Part shown: piece after piece, positions 41,285 through 49,568 of the stretch
How positions within the stretch are numbered: the stretch's first letter is position 1
Layout: every line of letters starts with the position of its first letter
Source: Solidesulfovibrio fructosivorans JJ]
GTDB lineage: Bacteria > Desulfobacterota > Desulfovibrionia > Desulfovibrionales > Desulfovibrionaceae
NCBI RefSeq assembly: GCF_000179555.1
Contig: NZ_AECZ01000006.1
Coordinates: 62,001 to 126,000, forward strand
Direction of reading: 5' to 3'
Length of the DNA: 64,000 nt
Translations under genes and position numbers: made by a program
Notes under the pieces: generated by a model
What the model saw: only the letters and a program-made list of their open reading frames with translations
Told to the model about the DNA's origin: nothing
The model's database searches: none

Positions 41285-41430
41285 AATAGGCGCTTGATCC
41301 CTCCCCCTAACGCCCTCAGACTCCGAGCATCACGTCCGAATGCGTGGACACATGGCGGCAAGTGCGCTATTTTGGCTCCTAGACGGCGATCGTGCGTGCC
41401 TAACGCGCGATTTCCGAAAGGAGTCGAACG

Positions 41431-41943
41431 GTGTTTTCCGAGGAACAACTTGTCGTGTATCCGGCCCAGGGAGTGGGCAGGGTCGAACGTATCGAGACCC
41501 AGGTAATCGGCGGGACCTCGGCTGATTTCTTTATCGTTCGCATCCTCAGCAACAACGTCACGCTCATGGTCCCGGTGGCCAACGCCGAAAACGTGGGCCT
41601 GCGGCCGCTGTGTACGGCCGAGGAAGGGCTGGCCATCATCGAGTCCCTCAAGGACCGGTCGGATTTCACCGGCTACACCGGCCAGAACTGGAACCGCCGC
41701 TACCGCGAATATTCCGAGAAGCTCAAAAGCGGCGATCTGGCCGACGTGGCCTACGTGCTCAAGGAACTGCTGCTGATCGGCCAGAACAAGGAGCTTTCCT
41801 TCGGCGAGCGCCGGTTGCTCGAGCAGGCCACCAGCCTGCTCACCCTCGAGCTGGCCCTGGCCCTGGACAAGGACCAGCAGGAAATAAAAGACGTCATCAA
41901 CGAGATCTTCGCCGACGTTCTGGCGCCCAAACCCGAGGAATGA
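41431..41943 (+). CDS. CarD/CdnL-type RNA polymerase-binding regulator
   Basis: A 170-residue CarD-family protein from GTG 41431 behind AAAGGAGTCGAACG. The N-terminal Tudor-like domain that binds the RNA polymerase beta subunit starts FSEEQLVVYPAQGVGRVERI. The helical C-terminal domain (WNRRYREYSEKLKSGDLADV, FGERRLLEQATSLL) contacts promoter DNA and stabilises open complexes. It lies between pth and rho, a common place in this group. Confidence 0.9.
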   Translation: MFSEEQLVVYPAQGVGRVERIETQVIGGTSADFFIVRILSNNVTLMVPVANAENVGLRPLCTAEEGLAIIESLKDRSDFTGYTGQNWNRRYREYSEKLKSGDLADVAYVLKELLLIGQNKELSFGERRLLEQATSLLTLELALALDKDQQEIKDVINEIFADVLAPKPEE

Positions 41944-41985
41944 TCCGGGCCGGCGGCTCTTTTCGACCCAAAGCCGCCCATGCGC

Positions 41986-42013
41986 TTGACAGTCCCCGGA
42001 AAATGTATATGGA
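41986..42013 (+). promoter_or_regulatory. Sigma70-type promoter upstream of rho
   Basis: TTGACA at 41986-41991, a 16-bp spacer, then TATGGA at 42008-42013. The -35 is perfect and the -10 moderate. Transcription from here would give a rho leader of about 150 nt. Confidence 0.6.
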
Positions 42014-42173
42014 TCGTTCCAGGCCGTTGTCGGTCTGTCCCCCACTGCCCTGGTCCCCGTAAAAAAGCGAGTTTGCGCCGTTCCCCCCGTGGAGCGACCC
42101 CACTGAACTCACGCTGCATCGGGTTTTTTCTTTCACTTCAATATGCGCATCTTTGCGCCGGGCTATTCCTGTG
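42014..42173 (+). other. rho leader region
   Basis: About 160 nt of C-rich sequence with little G pairing (GTCTGTCCCCCACTGCCCTG, GTTCCCCCCGTGG), then CATCGGGTTTTTTC. C-rich unstructured RNA is what Rho loads on, and rho genes are known to attenuate themselves. The short T-run could be a pause or termination site. A separate small RNA cannot be excluded. Confidence 0.4.
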
Positions 42174-43547
42174 AGCAACGCACCAAAACGCCGTGGACGT
42201 CCGCCCCAGTCCCCTCCCCCTCCCGCACCTACCGATACCGTCGAAAACGACGACATTGTGCAACCACCTGCAGCGAAACCGGGCCTCATGGAGACGTCCA
42301 TGAACCTCTCCGAACTCAAGCTCAAAAGCATGCCCGAGTTGATGGACCTGGCCGTCCAATACAACGTCGAGAATCCCAACGGCATGCGCAAGCAGGAGCT
42401 CATCTTCGCCCTGCTGCAAAGCTGCGCCTCCCAAAACGGCGCCATTTTCGGCGAAGGCGTGCTGGAAATCCTGCCCGATGGCTTCGGATTCTTGCGCTCG
42501 CCCATGTACAGCTACATGCCGGGCCCCGACGACATCTACGTCTCGCCCTCCCAGATACGCCGCTTCGGCCTGCGCAAGGGCGACGTGGTTTCCGGCCAGA
42601 TCCGCCCGCCCAAGGAAGGCGAACGTTATTTCGCCCTGTTGCGCGTGGGCGAGATCGGCTTCGCCCCGCCCGAGGCCTCGCGAAACCTGGTGCTCTTCGA
42701 CAACCTGACGCCGCTTTATCCCGACAAGCGCTACGTCATGGAAAACGGAGCGGAGAACTACTCGTCCCGGGTCATCGACCTCCTGACCCCCATCGGCCAT
42801 GGCCAGCGCGGCATCATCGTCGCCCCGCCCCGCACCGGCAAGACCATGCTGTTGCAGACCATCGCCAACTCCATCAACGCCAACCGCCCCGACGTCTTCC
42901 TCATCGTGCTGCTGATCGACGAACGCCCCGAGGAAGTCACGGACATGGAGCGCACGGTCAAGGCCGAGGTCGTCTCCTCCACCTTCGACGAGCCGCCCCA
43001 GCGCCACGTGCAGGTGGCCGAGATGGTCATCGAAAAGGCCAAGCGCCTGGTCGAACGCAAGATCGACGTGGTGATCCTCCTCGACAGCATCACCCGTCTC
43101 GGCCGCGCCTACAACGCCGTAACCCCCTCGTCCGGACGCGTGCTCTCCGGCGGCCTCGACGCCAACGCCCTGCAGCGGCCCAAGCGCTTTTTCGGCGCGG
43201 CCCGCAACATTGAGGGCGGCGGATCGCTCACCATCATCGCCACGGCGCTCATCGACACCGGTTCCCGCATGGACGAAGTCATTTTCGAGGAGTTCAAGGG
43301 CACCGGCAACATGGAAATCTATCTGGACCGCCACCTCGCCGAAAAGCGCGTCTTCCCGGCCATCGACATCAACCGGTCCGGCACCCGCAAGGAGGAGCTG
43401 CTGCTCGAAACCGACGTGCTCAACCGCGTCTGGATTCTGCGCAAGCTGCTCGCCCCCATGAGCCCCATCGACTCCATGGAGTTCCTGCTCGACAAGATGC
43501 GCGGCACGAAAAACAACCGCGAGTTCCTCGACCTCATGAATAAGTAG
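42174..43547 (+). CDS. rho: Transcription termination factor Rho
   Basis: Hexameric RNA helicase that ends transcription. It has 457 residues from GTG 42174, or 415 from ATG 42300. The core begins [20 protein letters not shown], as in other Rho proteins. An RNA-binding OB domain ([20 protein letters not shown]) follows, then Walker [25 protein letters not shown], and the Q and R loops ([20 protein letters not shown]). The ATG at 42300 has GGAGA 5 bp upstream and matches the canonical length. The upstream segment carries an AT-hook-like KRRGRPP and Pro-rich stretch of the type seen in extended Rho proteins, so the GTG is offered. Confidence 0.95.
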   Translation, partial: SNAPKRRGRPPQSPPPPAPTDTVENDDIVQPPAAKPGLMETSMNLSELKLKSMPELMDLAVQYNVENPNGMRKQELIFALLQSCASQNGAIFGEGVLEILPDGFGFLRSPMYSYMPGPDDIYVSPSQIRRFGLRKGDVVSGQIRPPKEGERYFALLRVGEIGFAPPEASRNLVLFDNLTPLYPDKRYVMENGAENYSSRVIDLLTPIGHGQRGIIVAPPRTGKTMLLQTIANSINANRPDVFLIVLLIDERPEEVTDMERTVKAEVVSSTFDEPPQRHVQVAEMVIEKAKRLVERKIDVVILLDSITRLGRAYNAVTPSSGRVLSGGLDANALQRPKRFFGAARNIEGGGSLTIIATALIDTGSRMDEVIFEEFKGTGNMEIYLDRHLAEKRVFPAIDINRSGTRKEELLLETDVLNRVWILRKLLAPMSPIDSMEFLLDKMRGTKNNREFLDLMNK

Positions 43548-43576
43548 CCGGGAATATACCCGGTTTTTCCTCCGCT

Positions 43577-43621
43577 CGGGGAACGGTCGGCGCTCCGGCC
43601 GTTCCCCGTCGCTTTTTTTTT
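43577..43621 (+). terminator. Rho-independent terminator after rho
   Basis: CGGGGAACGG and CCGTTCCCCG form a 10-bp stem, extended by partly paired inner bases, followed by CGC and nine T. A strong intrinsic terminator. Confidence 0.9.
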
Positions 43622-43711
43622 GCCCAGCCCGCTTGAAAGCCCTTTATGAAAGATGGGTTAGGGAAGCGCCGTCGACTTTCCTTCCCGCCTGGATCGAGAT
43701 ATATACCGGCT

Positions 43712-45172
43712 ATGTCCGTCCAACGCTTCCGCTTCGCGCCGGGCGTGACCCGGCGACTTGCCGCGGCCCTGGCCGCCGTCTTTTTCTTCGTGACCGCGGT
43801 CCTTGTCCCCGCGGCCCAGGCCAGCCTCTTCTCCTTCGACCTCAAGGACGAGCGCGAGCTCGGCGAGAAGTTCAACGCGCTCATCCGGGCCCGGATGCCC
43901 TTGATCGAAGACACCGAAGTCAACGATTACATCCAGGGCATCATCAACCGGCTGGTGCGGGTCAAGCCGCCCATGGCCTTTCCCATCACCCTCGGCGTCA
44001 TCAACAACAACGCCGTCAACGCGTTCGCCGGCCCGGCCGGCTACGTCTTCGTCTACACCGGCCTGCTGCTCCAGATGGATCACGAATCCGAGGTGGCCGG
44101 CGTTCTGGCCCACGAACTGGGCCACGTCAGCCAGCAGCACATCGCCAAGCGCATGGGTGAAATGCAAGCCCTTTCCATCGGCCAACTCGTCGGCGTCCTG
44201 GCCGGCGTCATCCTCGGCCAGACCACCGGCAACCGCGACCTCGGCAGCGCCGTCGCCATAGGCAGCCAGGCGGCCTCGGCCCATGCCTACCTGAAGTATT
44301 CCCGCGACGACGAACGCGAGGCCGACCAGGTCGGCATGAACACCCTCGTCGCCGCCGGCTACCGGCCCCAAGGGCTCGTCGAGGCCTTTGAAACCATGCG
44401 CCGGCTGCGCTTCATGCAGGGCGGCGGCGTGATTCCCACCTACCTGAGCACCCACCCCGGCCTTGAGGAACGCATGGGCTACCTCAGGGACCGGCTGAAG
44501 CTGCTGCCCAAAAACGTGCTCGACCGCAAGGACAACGATGTGGCCTTCAAACGCGCCCAGATGCTGGTGCGCGCCCGCTACACCGACGCCAACAACGCCG
44601 TGGCCTACTTCCGCAAGCTCGGGGACAAGGCCACCTGCCTGGACAAGCTCGGGCTGGCCATCGCCCTGTCCCGGTCGCTGGCCGACGTGAGCCAGGCCAA
44701 ATCGGCCTTCGAGACGGCGCTGGCCTGCGGCGGCAAGGACGCGCTGGTGCTGCGCGAATCGGGCCGCTATTTCCTGAAGATCCGCGACTTCGCCCGGGCC
44801 AAGAGCCTGCTCCAGGCGGCCCTGCGGCAAAATCCCCGGGATATCGACGCCAATTACGAATACGGCCGCATGCTGGCCCAGGAAGGCAATTACAGGGAAG
44901 CCGTGACCTACCTGGACCAGGTGCGCATGCGCGTGCCGGAAAACCCGGAAATCCGCGCCATCTACGGCCAGGTGCTCGGCCAGGCCGGCGACATCTTCCA
45001 CGCCTACCTCAACCTGACCTACGCCGCCATCTACGAAAACAACCCCCGTCAGGCCAAATTCCAGATGGAAAAAGCCAAGGCCGCCGCCAAAAACGACGAC
45101 GATCGCCGCGAACTGGCCCGGCTCGAAGAAACCATGAAAAAACGCTCGGCGTACTGGAAAAAGCGGTTTTAG
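43712..45172 (+). CDS. M48 zinc metalloprotease with TPR repeats (BepA/YfgC-like)
   Basis: Periplasmic protease that in relatives helps assemble or degrade outer-membrane proteins. It has 486 residues. Signal peptide at about 14-35 (LAAALAAVFFFVTAVLVPAA). The M48 zinc motif is HELGH (in VLAHELGHVSQQHIAKRMGE), with the third ligand in DEREADQVGM. From about 300 on, TPR-like helical pairs follow (LRESGRYFLKIRDFARAKSL, YEYGRMLAQEGNYREAVTYL). The combination matches BepA. ATG 43712 fits the signal peptide. Confidence 0.92.
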   Translation: MSVQRFRFAPGVTRRLAAALAAVFFFVTAVLVPAAQASLFSFDLKDERELGEKFNALIRARMPLIEDTEVNDYIQGIINRLVRVKPPMAFPITLGVINNNAVNAFAGPAGYVFVYTGLLLQMDHESEVAGVLAHELGHVSQQHIAKRMGEMQALSIGQLVGVLAGVILGQTTGNRDLGSAVAIGSQAASAHAYLKYSRDDEREADQVGMNTLVAAGYRPQGLVEAFETMRRLRFMQGGGVIPTYLSTHPGLEERMGYLRDRLKLLPKNVLDRKDNDVAFKRAQMLVRARYTDANNAVAYFRKLGDKATCLDKLGLAIALSRSLADVSQAKSAFETALACGGKDALVLRESGRYFLKIRDFARAKSLLQAALRQNPRDIDANYEYGRMLAQEGNYREAVTYLDQVRMRVPENPEIRAIYGQVLGQAGDIFHAYLNLTYAAIYENNPRQAKFQMEKAKAAAKNDDDRRELARLEETMKKRSAYWKKRF

Positions 45173-45181
45173 AGAACTAGG

Positions 45182-45250
45182 AAGGGAGAGGAAAAGTGCG
45201 AGAGGGGAAACCCTTTAAAAAGGGTTCTCCCCTCTCGCGCTCTCCCCTTG
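45182..45250. terminator. Long palindrome after the M48 gene
   Basis: GCGAGAGGGGAAACCCTT pairs with AAGGGTTCTCCCCTCTCGC (45198-45237), and flanking GGGAGAG/CTCTCCC extends the stem. It lies 26 bp past the stop and is probably a bidirectional terminator. The rest of 45251-45439 holds no gene; it is C/T-rich. Confidence 0.6.
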
Positions 45251-45405
45251 CTAAACTTTTTATCAGTGTAGGCATCGACATTCTTTTCTCTCCCAAACAA
45301 AACTCCTGTCTTCCTTCGTCCCATCCCAGGCGCGACCTTCCTCCTCCCCCTTGTTTCCCCCGAAACGTCTTGCCCCCACGCCGCGTTCCGGCTTACCGTC
45401 ACTCC

Positions 45406-45492
45406 AAACCCTTTGAAAGTTTTTGGGGAGGGAGGGGGGATGCGGGGGGAGGGAACCCCTTTTTGAAAAAAAGGGGTTCCCTCCCCCCGCAT
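45406..45492. repeat. Palindromic intergenic repeat, variant A
   Basis: ACCCTTTGAAAGTTTTTGGG leads into a hairpin whose arms are ATGCGGGGGGAGGGAACCCC (from 45440) and its complement ending at 45492, with an A/T loop. The lead-in TTTGAAAGTTTTTG matches the 70-bp repeat at 49492, so this is a diverged member. It ends 41 bp before the next start codon. Confidence 0.6.
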
Positions 45493-45533
45493 CGCATTCC
45501 ACCAACCACACCACTCCCCCAAAGGAGCCAGCC

Positions 45534-46646
45534 ATGCGCAAAGGGACCGAGGAAAAGACGCCCATCGTGGTGCGGCCCGAGGCTGTGGAGCGCTATTTGC
45601 GCGAATCTTTCGGCGACGGCGCGCGGCTTATCGGCGTATGCGCCATGGGCGCGGACGGCCAGGGCATGAAGGAATTCGGCTACGGCAAGCCGGTATGCCT
45701 GGATTTCGAGGTCGACGGCGAAGCGCGCCACGGCGTGCTGTCCATCATGCGCGGGGACAAGTACGGGCATCAGTTCTACTGGGACCGGGCGGCCATATTG
45801 ATGTTCCAGTACGAGGCCGGGGGGCGCATGGAAAAGCATGTGCGTCCCATCGGGCTCGGCTATTTCGACCGGGACGACCGGCTGGTGCCGGTCAGCGCGC
45901 CCAAGGAATTTTTCATCATCAGCGAGAAGGCCCAAGGCTACGACTATTACCTGGATTTGCAGCGCATCCAGAAGACGGGCCTGGAAGACAGGGATGTGCG
46001 CATGGCCCGGGAATTCGCCAAATGGCTGGCCCGGGTGCACGCCGTCAAAAAGGACGACGCGGATTTGTACCTGCGCCGGGTGCGCAACCTGATCGGCGCG
46101 TCGGAATGCATTTTCGGACTGGTGGACGCCTACCCGCATCCCTACGAGTTGTTCCCGCCGGAAAAATTTTGCGCCTTGGAAAAACGCGTGATCGACTGGC
46201 GCTGGAAGCTGCGGGGCTTCACCCACCGCTTAAGCGAGGTGCACGGCGACTTCCACCCCTGGAACGTGCTGATCCAGGAAGACGGCGCGAAACGCGACTT
46301 CGCCGTGCTCGACCGCAGCCGGGGGCAGTGGGGCGAGCCGGCCGACGACGTGGCCACCATGAGCCTCAATTATGTGTTGTTCGGGCTGTACAAGGAACCG
46401 AAGCTCGCCGGGGATTTCGAGCGGCTGTACATGACCTTTTGGGAGACGTACCTGCGCGAATCGGGCGACGACGACATCCTTGCCGTCATCGCGCCGTTTT
46501 TCGTCTTCCGGGGACTGGTCGTGGCCTCGCCCCAATGGTACCCCGGCCATCCGCCCGAGGTGCGCAAGGGGCTCTTGCGCTTTCTCGTCAACGTACTCGA
46601 GGACGACCGGTTCGATTGCCAGGACTTCAACCGGTACATGAGGTGA
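45534..46646 (+). CDS. Aminoglycoside-phosphotransferase-fold kinase
   Basis: A 370-residue protein of the APH/choline-kinase fold. The catalytic loop is VHGDFHPWNVLI (His-x-Asp...Asn), and the metal-binding Asp lies in AVLDRSRG, replacing the usual DxE/DFG-like form. A W/Y-rich N-lobe precedes it (HQFYWDRAAILMFQYEAGGR). The substrate is not evident; the family ranges from antibiotics to small metabolites and sugars. Start ATG 45534 follows AAAGGAGCCAGCC. A gene for an APS-kinase-fold protein begins 2 bp after its stop, so they form a pair. Confidence 0.75.
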   Translation: MRKGTEEKTPIVVRPEAVERYLRESFGDGARLIGVCAMGADGQGMKEFGYGKPVCLDFEVDGEARHGVLSIMRGDKYGHQFYWDRAAILMFQYEAGGRMEKHVRPIGLGYFDRDDRLVPVSAPKEFFIISEKAQGYDYYLDLQRIQKTGLEDRDVRMAREFAKWLARVHAVKKDDADLYLRRVRNLIGASECIFGLVDAYPHPYELFPPEKFCALEKRVIDWRWKLRGFTHRLSEVHGDFHPWNVLIQEDGAKRDFAVLDRSRGQWGEPADDVATMSLNYVLFGLYKEPKLAGDFERLYMTFWETYLRESGDDDILAVIAPFFVFRGLVVASPQWYPGHPPEVRKGLLRFLVNVLEDDRFDCQDFNRYMR

Positions 46647-46648
46647 CC

Positions 46649-47269
46649 ATGCCCGCCACGCTGTGGTTCACGGGACTGCCCGGATCGGGCAAAAGCGCGG
46701 TGGCCCGGGCCGTGGAAAAAACGCTGACCCTCGGCGGCTCCCGCGTGGCGTATTTAGAGATGGATGCCCGGCGCAAGGCCTACTTCCCCAAGCCCACCTA
46801 CAGCGAGGCCGAACGCGAATCGGCCTACCGGCTCTTTGCCGAGGAAGCGGCCGGACTGTACCGCGCCGGCGGCCATGACTACATCCTCATGGACGCCTCC
46901 GCCCCGAAACGCGCCATGCGCGATTACGCCCGCTCGCTCATGGCCCGCTTCGCCGAGGCGCACATCCGTTGCGCCCTGGCCACGGCCATGGCCCGGGAGG
47001 CGGCCCGACCCGAAGGGCTGGTCATGGCCGGGCTCTACGCCAAGGCCATGCTGCGGAAAACCACCGGCCGGCAGTTCCCCGGCCTGGGGCAGGTCATCGG
47101 CGTGGACGTGCCCTTCGAGGAGGACCCGAAGGCGGAATGCATCGTGGAGGCCGAACACCTCCCCATCGAAGCCTGTCGCGACGCCGTGTTGGCCTTCCTG
47201 CGAAGTTGGGGGAGCGAAGACTCCGGGGGAGGCGCTGCCTCCCCTGGCCCCCACCGCCGGGGGGAATAA
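46649..47269 (+). CDS. Adenylylsulfate-kinase-fold protein
   Basis: A 206-residue P-loop kinase of the CysC type: Walker A GLPGSGKS (residues 9-16), YLEMDARRKAYFPKPTYSEA replacing the usual LDGDxxR motif, and LMDASAPKRAMRDYARSLMA in place of the AFISPYR stretch. The typical APS-binding sequence is altered, so the substrate may differ. It sits 2 bp after the APH-fold kinase gene. The last 15 residues (GGGAASPGPHRRGE) are coded by a palindromic repeat-like segment and are probably not part of the fold. Confidence 0.7.
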   Translation: MPATLWFTGLPGSGKSAVARAVEKTLTLGGSRVAYLEMDARRKAYFPKPTYSEAERESAYRLFAEEAAGLYRAGGHDYILMDASAPKRAMRDYARSLMARFAEAHIRCALATAMAREAARPEGLVMAGLYAKAMLRKTTGRQFPGLGQVIGVDVPFEEDPKAECIVEAEHLPIEACRDAVLAFLRSWGSEDSGGGAASPGPHRRGE

Positions 47270-47300
47270 TTCCCCCCGGGCCCCCTTCAAAAGGGAGCAC
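47224..47300. repeat. Palindromic GC repeat, variant D, overlapping a gene end
   Basis: Two adjacent inverted pairs: GGGGGAGGCGC/GCCTCCCC around 47226-47246 and CCGGGGGGAATAATTCCCCCCGG at 47260-47282, then CCCCCTTCAAAAGGG. It shares the CCCCTGGC and CCCCCTTCAAAA words with the 70-bp repeat. It covers the last codons of the APS-kinase-fold gene and the gap to the convergent methyltransferase gene, where it probably ends transcription from both sides. Confidence 0.5.
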
Positions 47301-47336
47301 GAGATGGGCGAAGGTTCACTCCCACCGCCATGCCGA

Positions 47337-48377
47337 TCATGAACGCGGTCCGTCCAACACAGTGTGTTCCGGTGGCACGGGGCCCACTTTGCGGGCAATG
47401 AGGTAGCCGCGCGAATCGTTCTCGAACAGGGCCTCGTGCTCCACGGTAAAGCCGCTGGAGGTGAACCAGTGGCGCAGGCAGGCCATGTTCGGCACCCACC
47501 AATTGCTCCAGTGGTCCTGGAAGATGTCCTTGACGTAGTAGGCCATGGGCATGGCGGCGACGTTCGCGATACTGTCCGCATTGTCCGCGCAATACGCATC
47601 GACATGGCCCGCGCCTTCGAGCACCGCGCCCTCCACAAAGACCAACCCGCCGTCCTCCAGCACGGCATTGATGTTGGCGATGGCCAGCAAGGGACTGCGC
47701 AAGTGGTAGTAGACGCCGAAAAAAAGCACCACATCGAACCGCCCGTGCGCATCCGGAGCGAGGTTATAGACGCTCTCGCAAATATGCGCCGCATCGATGC
47801 CGTTTAGGGCGCGCATGGCGTCGAAGCCGCTCTGTTGCGGGGGCTGGATGTCGAAGGCCGTGACCCGCGCCCCGCGCCGGGCCATCTCCAAAGTATAGGG
47901 CCCATCCCAGGCCCCGATATCCAAAACCCTCTTGCCGGCGACATGTCGCGCCAGAGGATGTTCAAGCAGATGCGGCTTGTAGCGACAAACTCCTGGCGTC
48001 ATGATCCCGGGCAGTATCTCAAAGGCATGGTACCACCAGGGCACGGCCAGAAGCCGGAGGAACTGCTCCTCGCCAAGCCGTTCCTTGTACCGTAAAAAAT
48101 GAGGAAAACATTCCGGCAGAAACAGGGACTTGGGGAAACCGAGGGATTCGGCCGTCGCCGATATTTCCTCCGCAAAATAACTGGCGATGTAAACCCCGTC
48201 GTAGTCGATTCCAGGCTTCAAGGCCGCCGCCTGCCCAGGCGAAAGCACAGGCTTTCCTGAAAAGAAGCCGCCCGAATCGAAACTGTCGATAAAGGCCACG
48301 ATTTCCATCGCCTCTGTTCGCAAGGCCGGAACCGACTGCTTTGCCCGCGATCCCGTTCCCCATACCAAAAGCCGCAT
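47337..48377 (-). CDS. SAM-dependent methyltransferase with N-terminal Rossmann-like domain
   Basis: A 346-residue two-domain protein. Residues 1-95 (RLLVWGTGSRAKQSVPALRT) look like the nucleotide-binding domain seen in sugar-modification enzymes. Residues 150-330 are a class I methyltransferase: motif I VLDIGAWDGPYTLEMARRGA, then VTAFDIQPPQ, RFDVVLFFGVYYHL and GGLVFVEGAV, like the DUF1698/CmoB group. A CmoB job on tRNA is possible, but the extra domain argues for another substrate. ATG 48377 has AAGGAGG 4 bp upstream; an in-frame ATG at 48398 is less likely. Confidence 0.75.
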   Translation of the reverse strand: MRLLVWGTGSRAKQSVPALRTEAMEIVAFIDSFDSGGFFSGKPVLSPGQAAALKPGIDYDGVYIASYFAEEISATAESLGFPKSLFLPECFPHFLRYKERLGEEQFLRLLAVPWWYHAFEILPGIMTPGVCRYKPHLLEHPLARHVAGKRVLDIGAWDGPYTLEMARRGARVTAFDIQPPQQSGFDAMRALNGIDAAHICESVYNLAPDAHGRFDVVLFFGVYYHLRSPLLAIANINAVLEDGGLVFVEGAVLEGAGHVDAYCADNADSIANVAAMPMAYYVKDIFQDHWSNWWVPNMACLRHWFTSSGFTVEHEALFENDSRGYLIARKVGPVPPEHTVLDGPRS

Positions 48378-48403
48378 ACCCCCTCCTTCACTCCCCATGT
48401 CCT

Positions 48404-48739
48404 TTAAAAAACGCGCTGTCCCAAGGCCACTTCGCGCTCGGGCGCGAGCAACACCACACCGCCCTCGCCGTCGAGGCCGAGCACCAGCACCTCCGACAAA
48501 AAACCGGCGATGCGCTTGGGCGGAAAATTGACGACCGCGATGACCTGCCGGCCGGGCAAATCGCCGGCGGCGTAGAGATTGGTGACGCGGGCGCTCGACT
48601 TTCTGACGCCAAGCTCGCCGAAATCGATGGTCAGCTTGTAGGCCGGGATGCGGGCCTTGGGCAGCGGCTCGGCGGCCAGGATGCGGCCAACGCGCATATC
48701 CACCTTGAGAAAATCATCAAATGCAAGTGGTTCCATCAT
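48404..48739 (-). CDS. csaA: CsaA-type tRNA-binding protein
   Basis: A 111-residue protein of the CsaA family, the stand-alone relative of the C-terminal tRNA-binding domain of methionyl-tRNA synthetase: FDDFLKVDMRVGRILAAEPL, YKLTIDFGELGVRKSSARVT and QVIAVVNFPPKRIAGFLSEV. The family has an export-related chaperone role in Bacillus. The frame is open to 48772, but ATG 48739 gives the normal family length and follows AAGGGGCCAA. It is 26 bp upstream of the methyltransferase gene and may share its transcript. Confidence 0.9.
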   Translation of the reverse strand: MMEPLAFDDFLKVDMRVGRILAAEPLPKARIPAYKLTIDFGELGVRKSSARVTNLYAAGDLPGRQVIAVVNFPPKRIAGFLSEVLVLGLDGEGGVVLLAPEREVALGQRVF

Positions 48740-48824
48740 TTGGCCCCTTGTTGCACGCTCCCCTGTAACCAAACACGGGTTTGCGGGTACTAGTTTTGCA
48801 ATACATCCTGCATCGGAGGATCGG

Positions 48825-49142
48825 ATGTCCGAGGGACCCGTGCGTCATTGTCCAGGCTGCGGCCAAGCGCTTCGTTTTCCCGCCGGCATCGGCGGCATGC
48901 TCATGGCCTGTCCGGAGTGCGGCTACCGCTTCGCCTCGCCCTTCAAACTGGCCGCCCCGGCGGCCACGACCAAAGCCCCCATGATCGGGGCGTCCACGTC
49001 CATCGCTTCCAACGGCTCCTTTCCCGAAGCCGCCGGAAGTCCGCGTGAGGAGGCGCAGCAATCCCCGCCCCCCATGCGCCAAATAAAAGAAAATAGCCTC
49101 GCCGCCCGGGTGGCGGCCCTCTACGCGGCCAACAACCGCTGA
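48825..49142 (+). CDS. Small zinc-ribbon protein
   Basis: A 105-residue protein. Two CxxC pairs (RHCPGCGQALRF and MACPECGYRFAS) form a zinc ribbon within the first 40 residues, similar to MJ0042-type ribbons. The rest is Ala/Ser/Pro-rich and disordered, ending in a helix (LAARVAALYAANNR). No enzyme motif is present. It starts at ATG 48825 behind CGGAGGATCGG and diverges from csaA. Confidence 0.75.
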   Translation: MSEGPVRHCPGCGQALRFPAGIGGMLMACPECGYRFASPFKLAAPAATTKAPMIGASTSIASNGSFPEAAGSPREEAQQSPPPMRQIKENSLAARVAALYAANNR

Positions 49143-49491
49143 CCCCACCCTTTTCAAGGGAGGGGAAAAATTTCTTTCCCTCGAACCGAACGGTGTCGGT
49201 TCGATTGCTTCCTTTGGCTGGCCGGCGGGCGGTTGGCGGGACGCGCGGCGCATATTCGAAGAATACGCCTTCGCGTTCCGCCAACCGCCCGCCGCCCCAG
49301 ACCAGGCGCCTCATACGCGAAAACAAGATGCCTACGCCATGGCCCTGGCAGTCAATCACCCCGATCGCATGCGCCTGTGCGGCAGCAATTCCCGAACTCC
49401 GCACCTTCGCTTCTCTTTCCCCTCCCATTCCGCTTCTCATGCAAAAACACCGCAATGAGAAAGACATCAGCCCCAATACCATTTCGTCCCG
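49143..49491. other. Intergenic region with a long palindrome
   Basis: No gene is seen. The main content is a stem with 22-bp arms: GGCGGGCGGTTGGCGGGACG at 49224 pairs with CGTTCCGCCAACCGCCCGCC ending at 49293, with one mismatch. Inside the loop CATATTCGAAGAATACG is a second small dyad. This may be another dispersed palindromic repeat or a terminator for the zinc-ribbon gene. Confidence 0.5.
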
Positions 49492-49561
49492 TTGAAAGTT
49501 TTTGAAGGGGGTCCAGGGGGAAACTTTTTTCAAAAAGTTTCCCCCTGGCCGCCGGAGGCAT
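49492..49561. repeat. 70-bp palindromic repeat, copy 1
   Basis: Starts TTGAAAGTTTTTGAAGGGGG, has inner arms CCAGGGGGAAAC and GTTTCCCCCTGG (49513-49549) around an A/T loop, and ends GCCGCCGGAGGCAT. It is the exact reverse complement of 60194-60263, with no mismatch over 70 bp. It lies 7 bp past the stop of the DUF1848 gene (leftward), as copy 2 lies 3 bp past lemA, so it also works as a terminator. Confidence 0.85.
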
Positions 49562-49568
49562 ACCTTCA

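Noticed and set aside
42014-42173. 6S RNA or another known small RNA upstream of rho
   Set aside because: The region is C-rich and does not fold into the long bulged hairpin of 6S RNA by eye; I describe it only as a leader.
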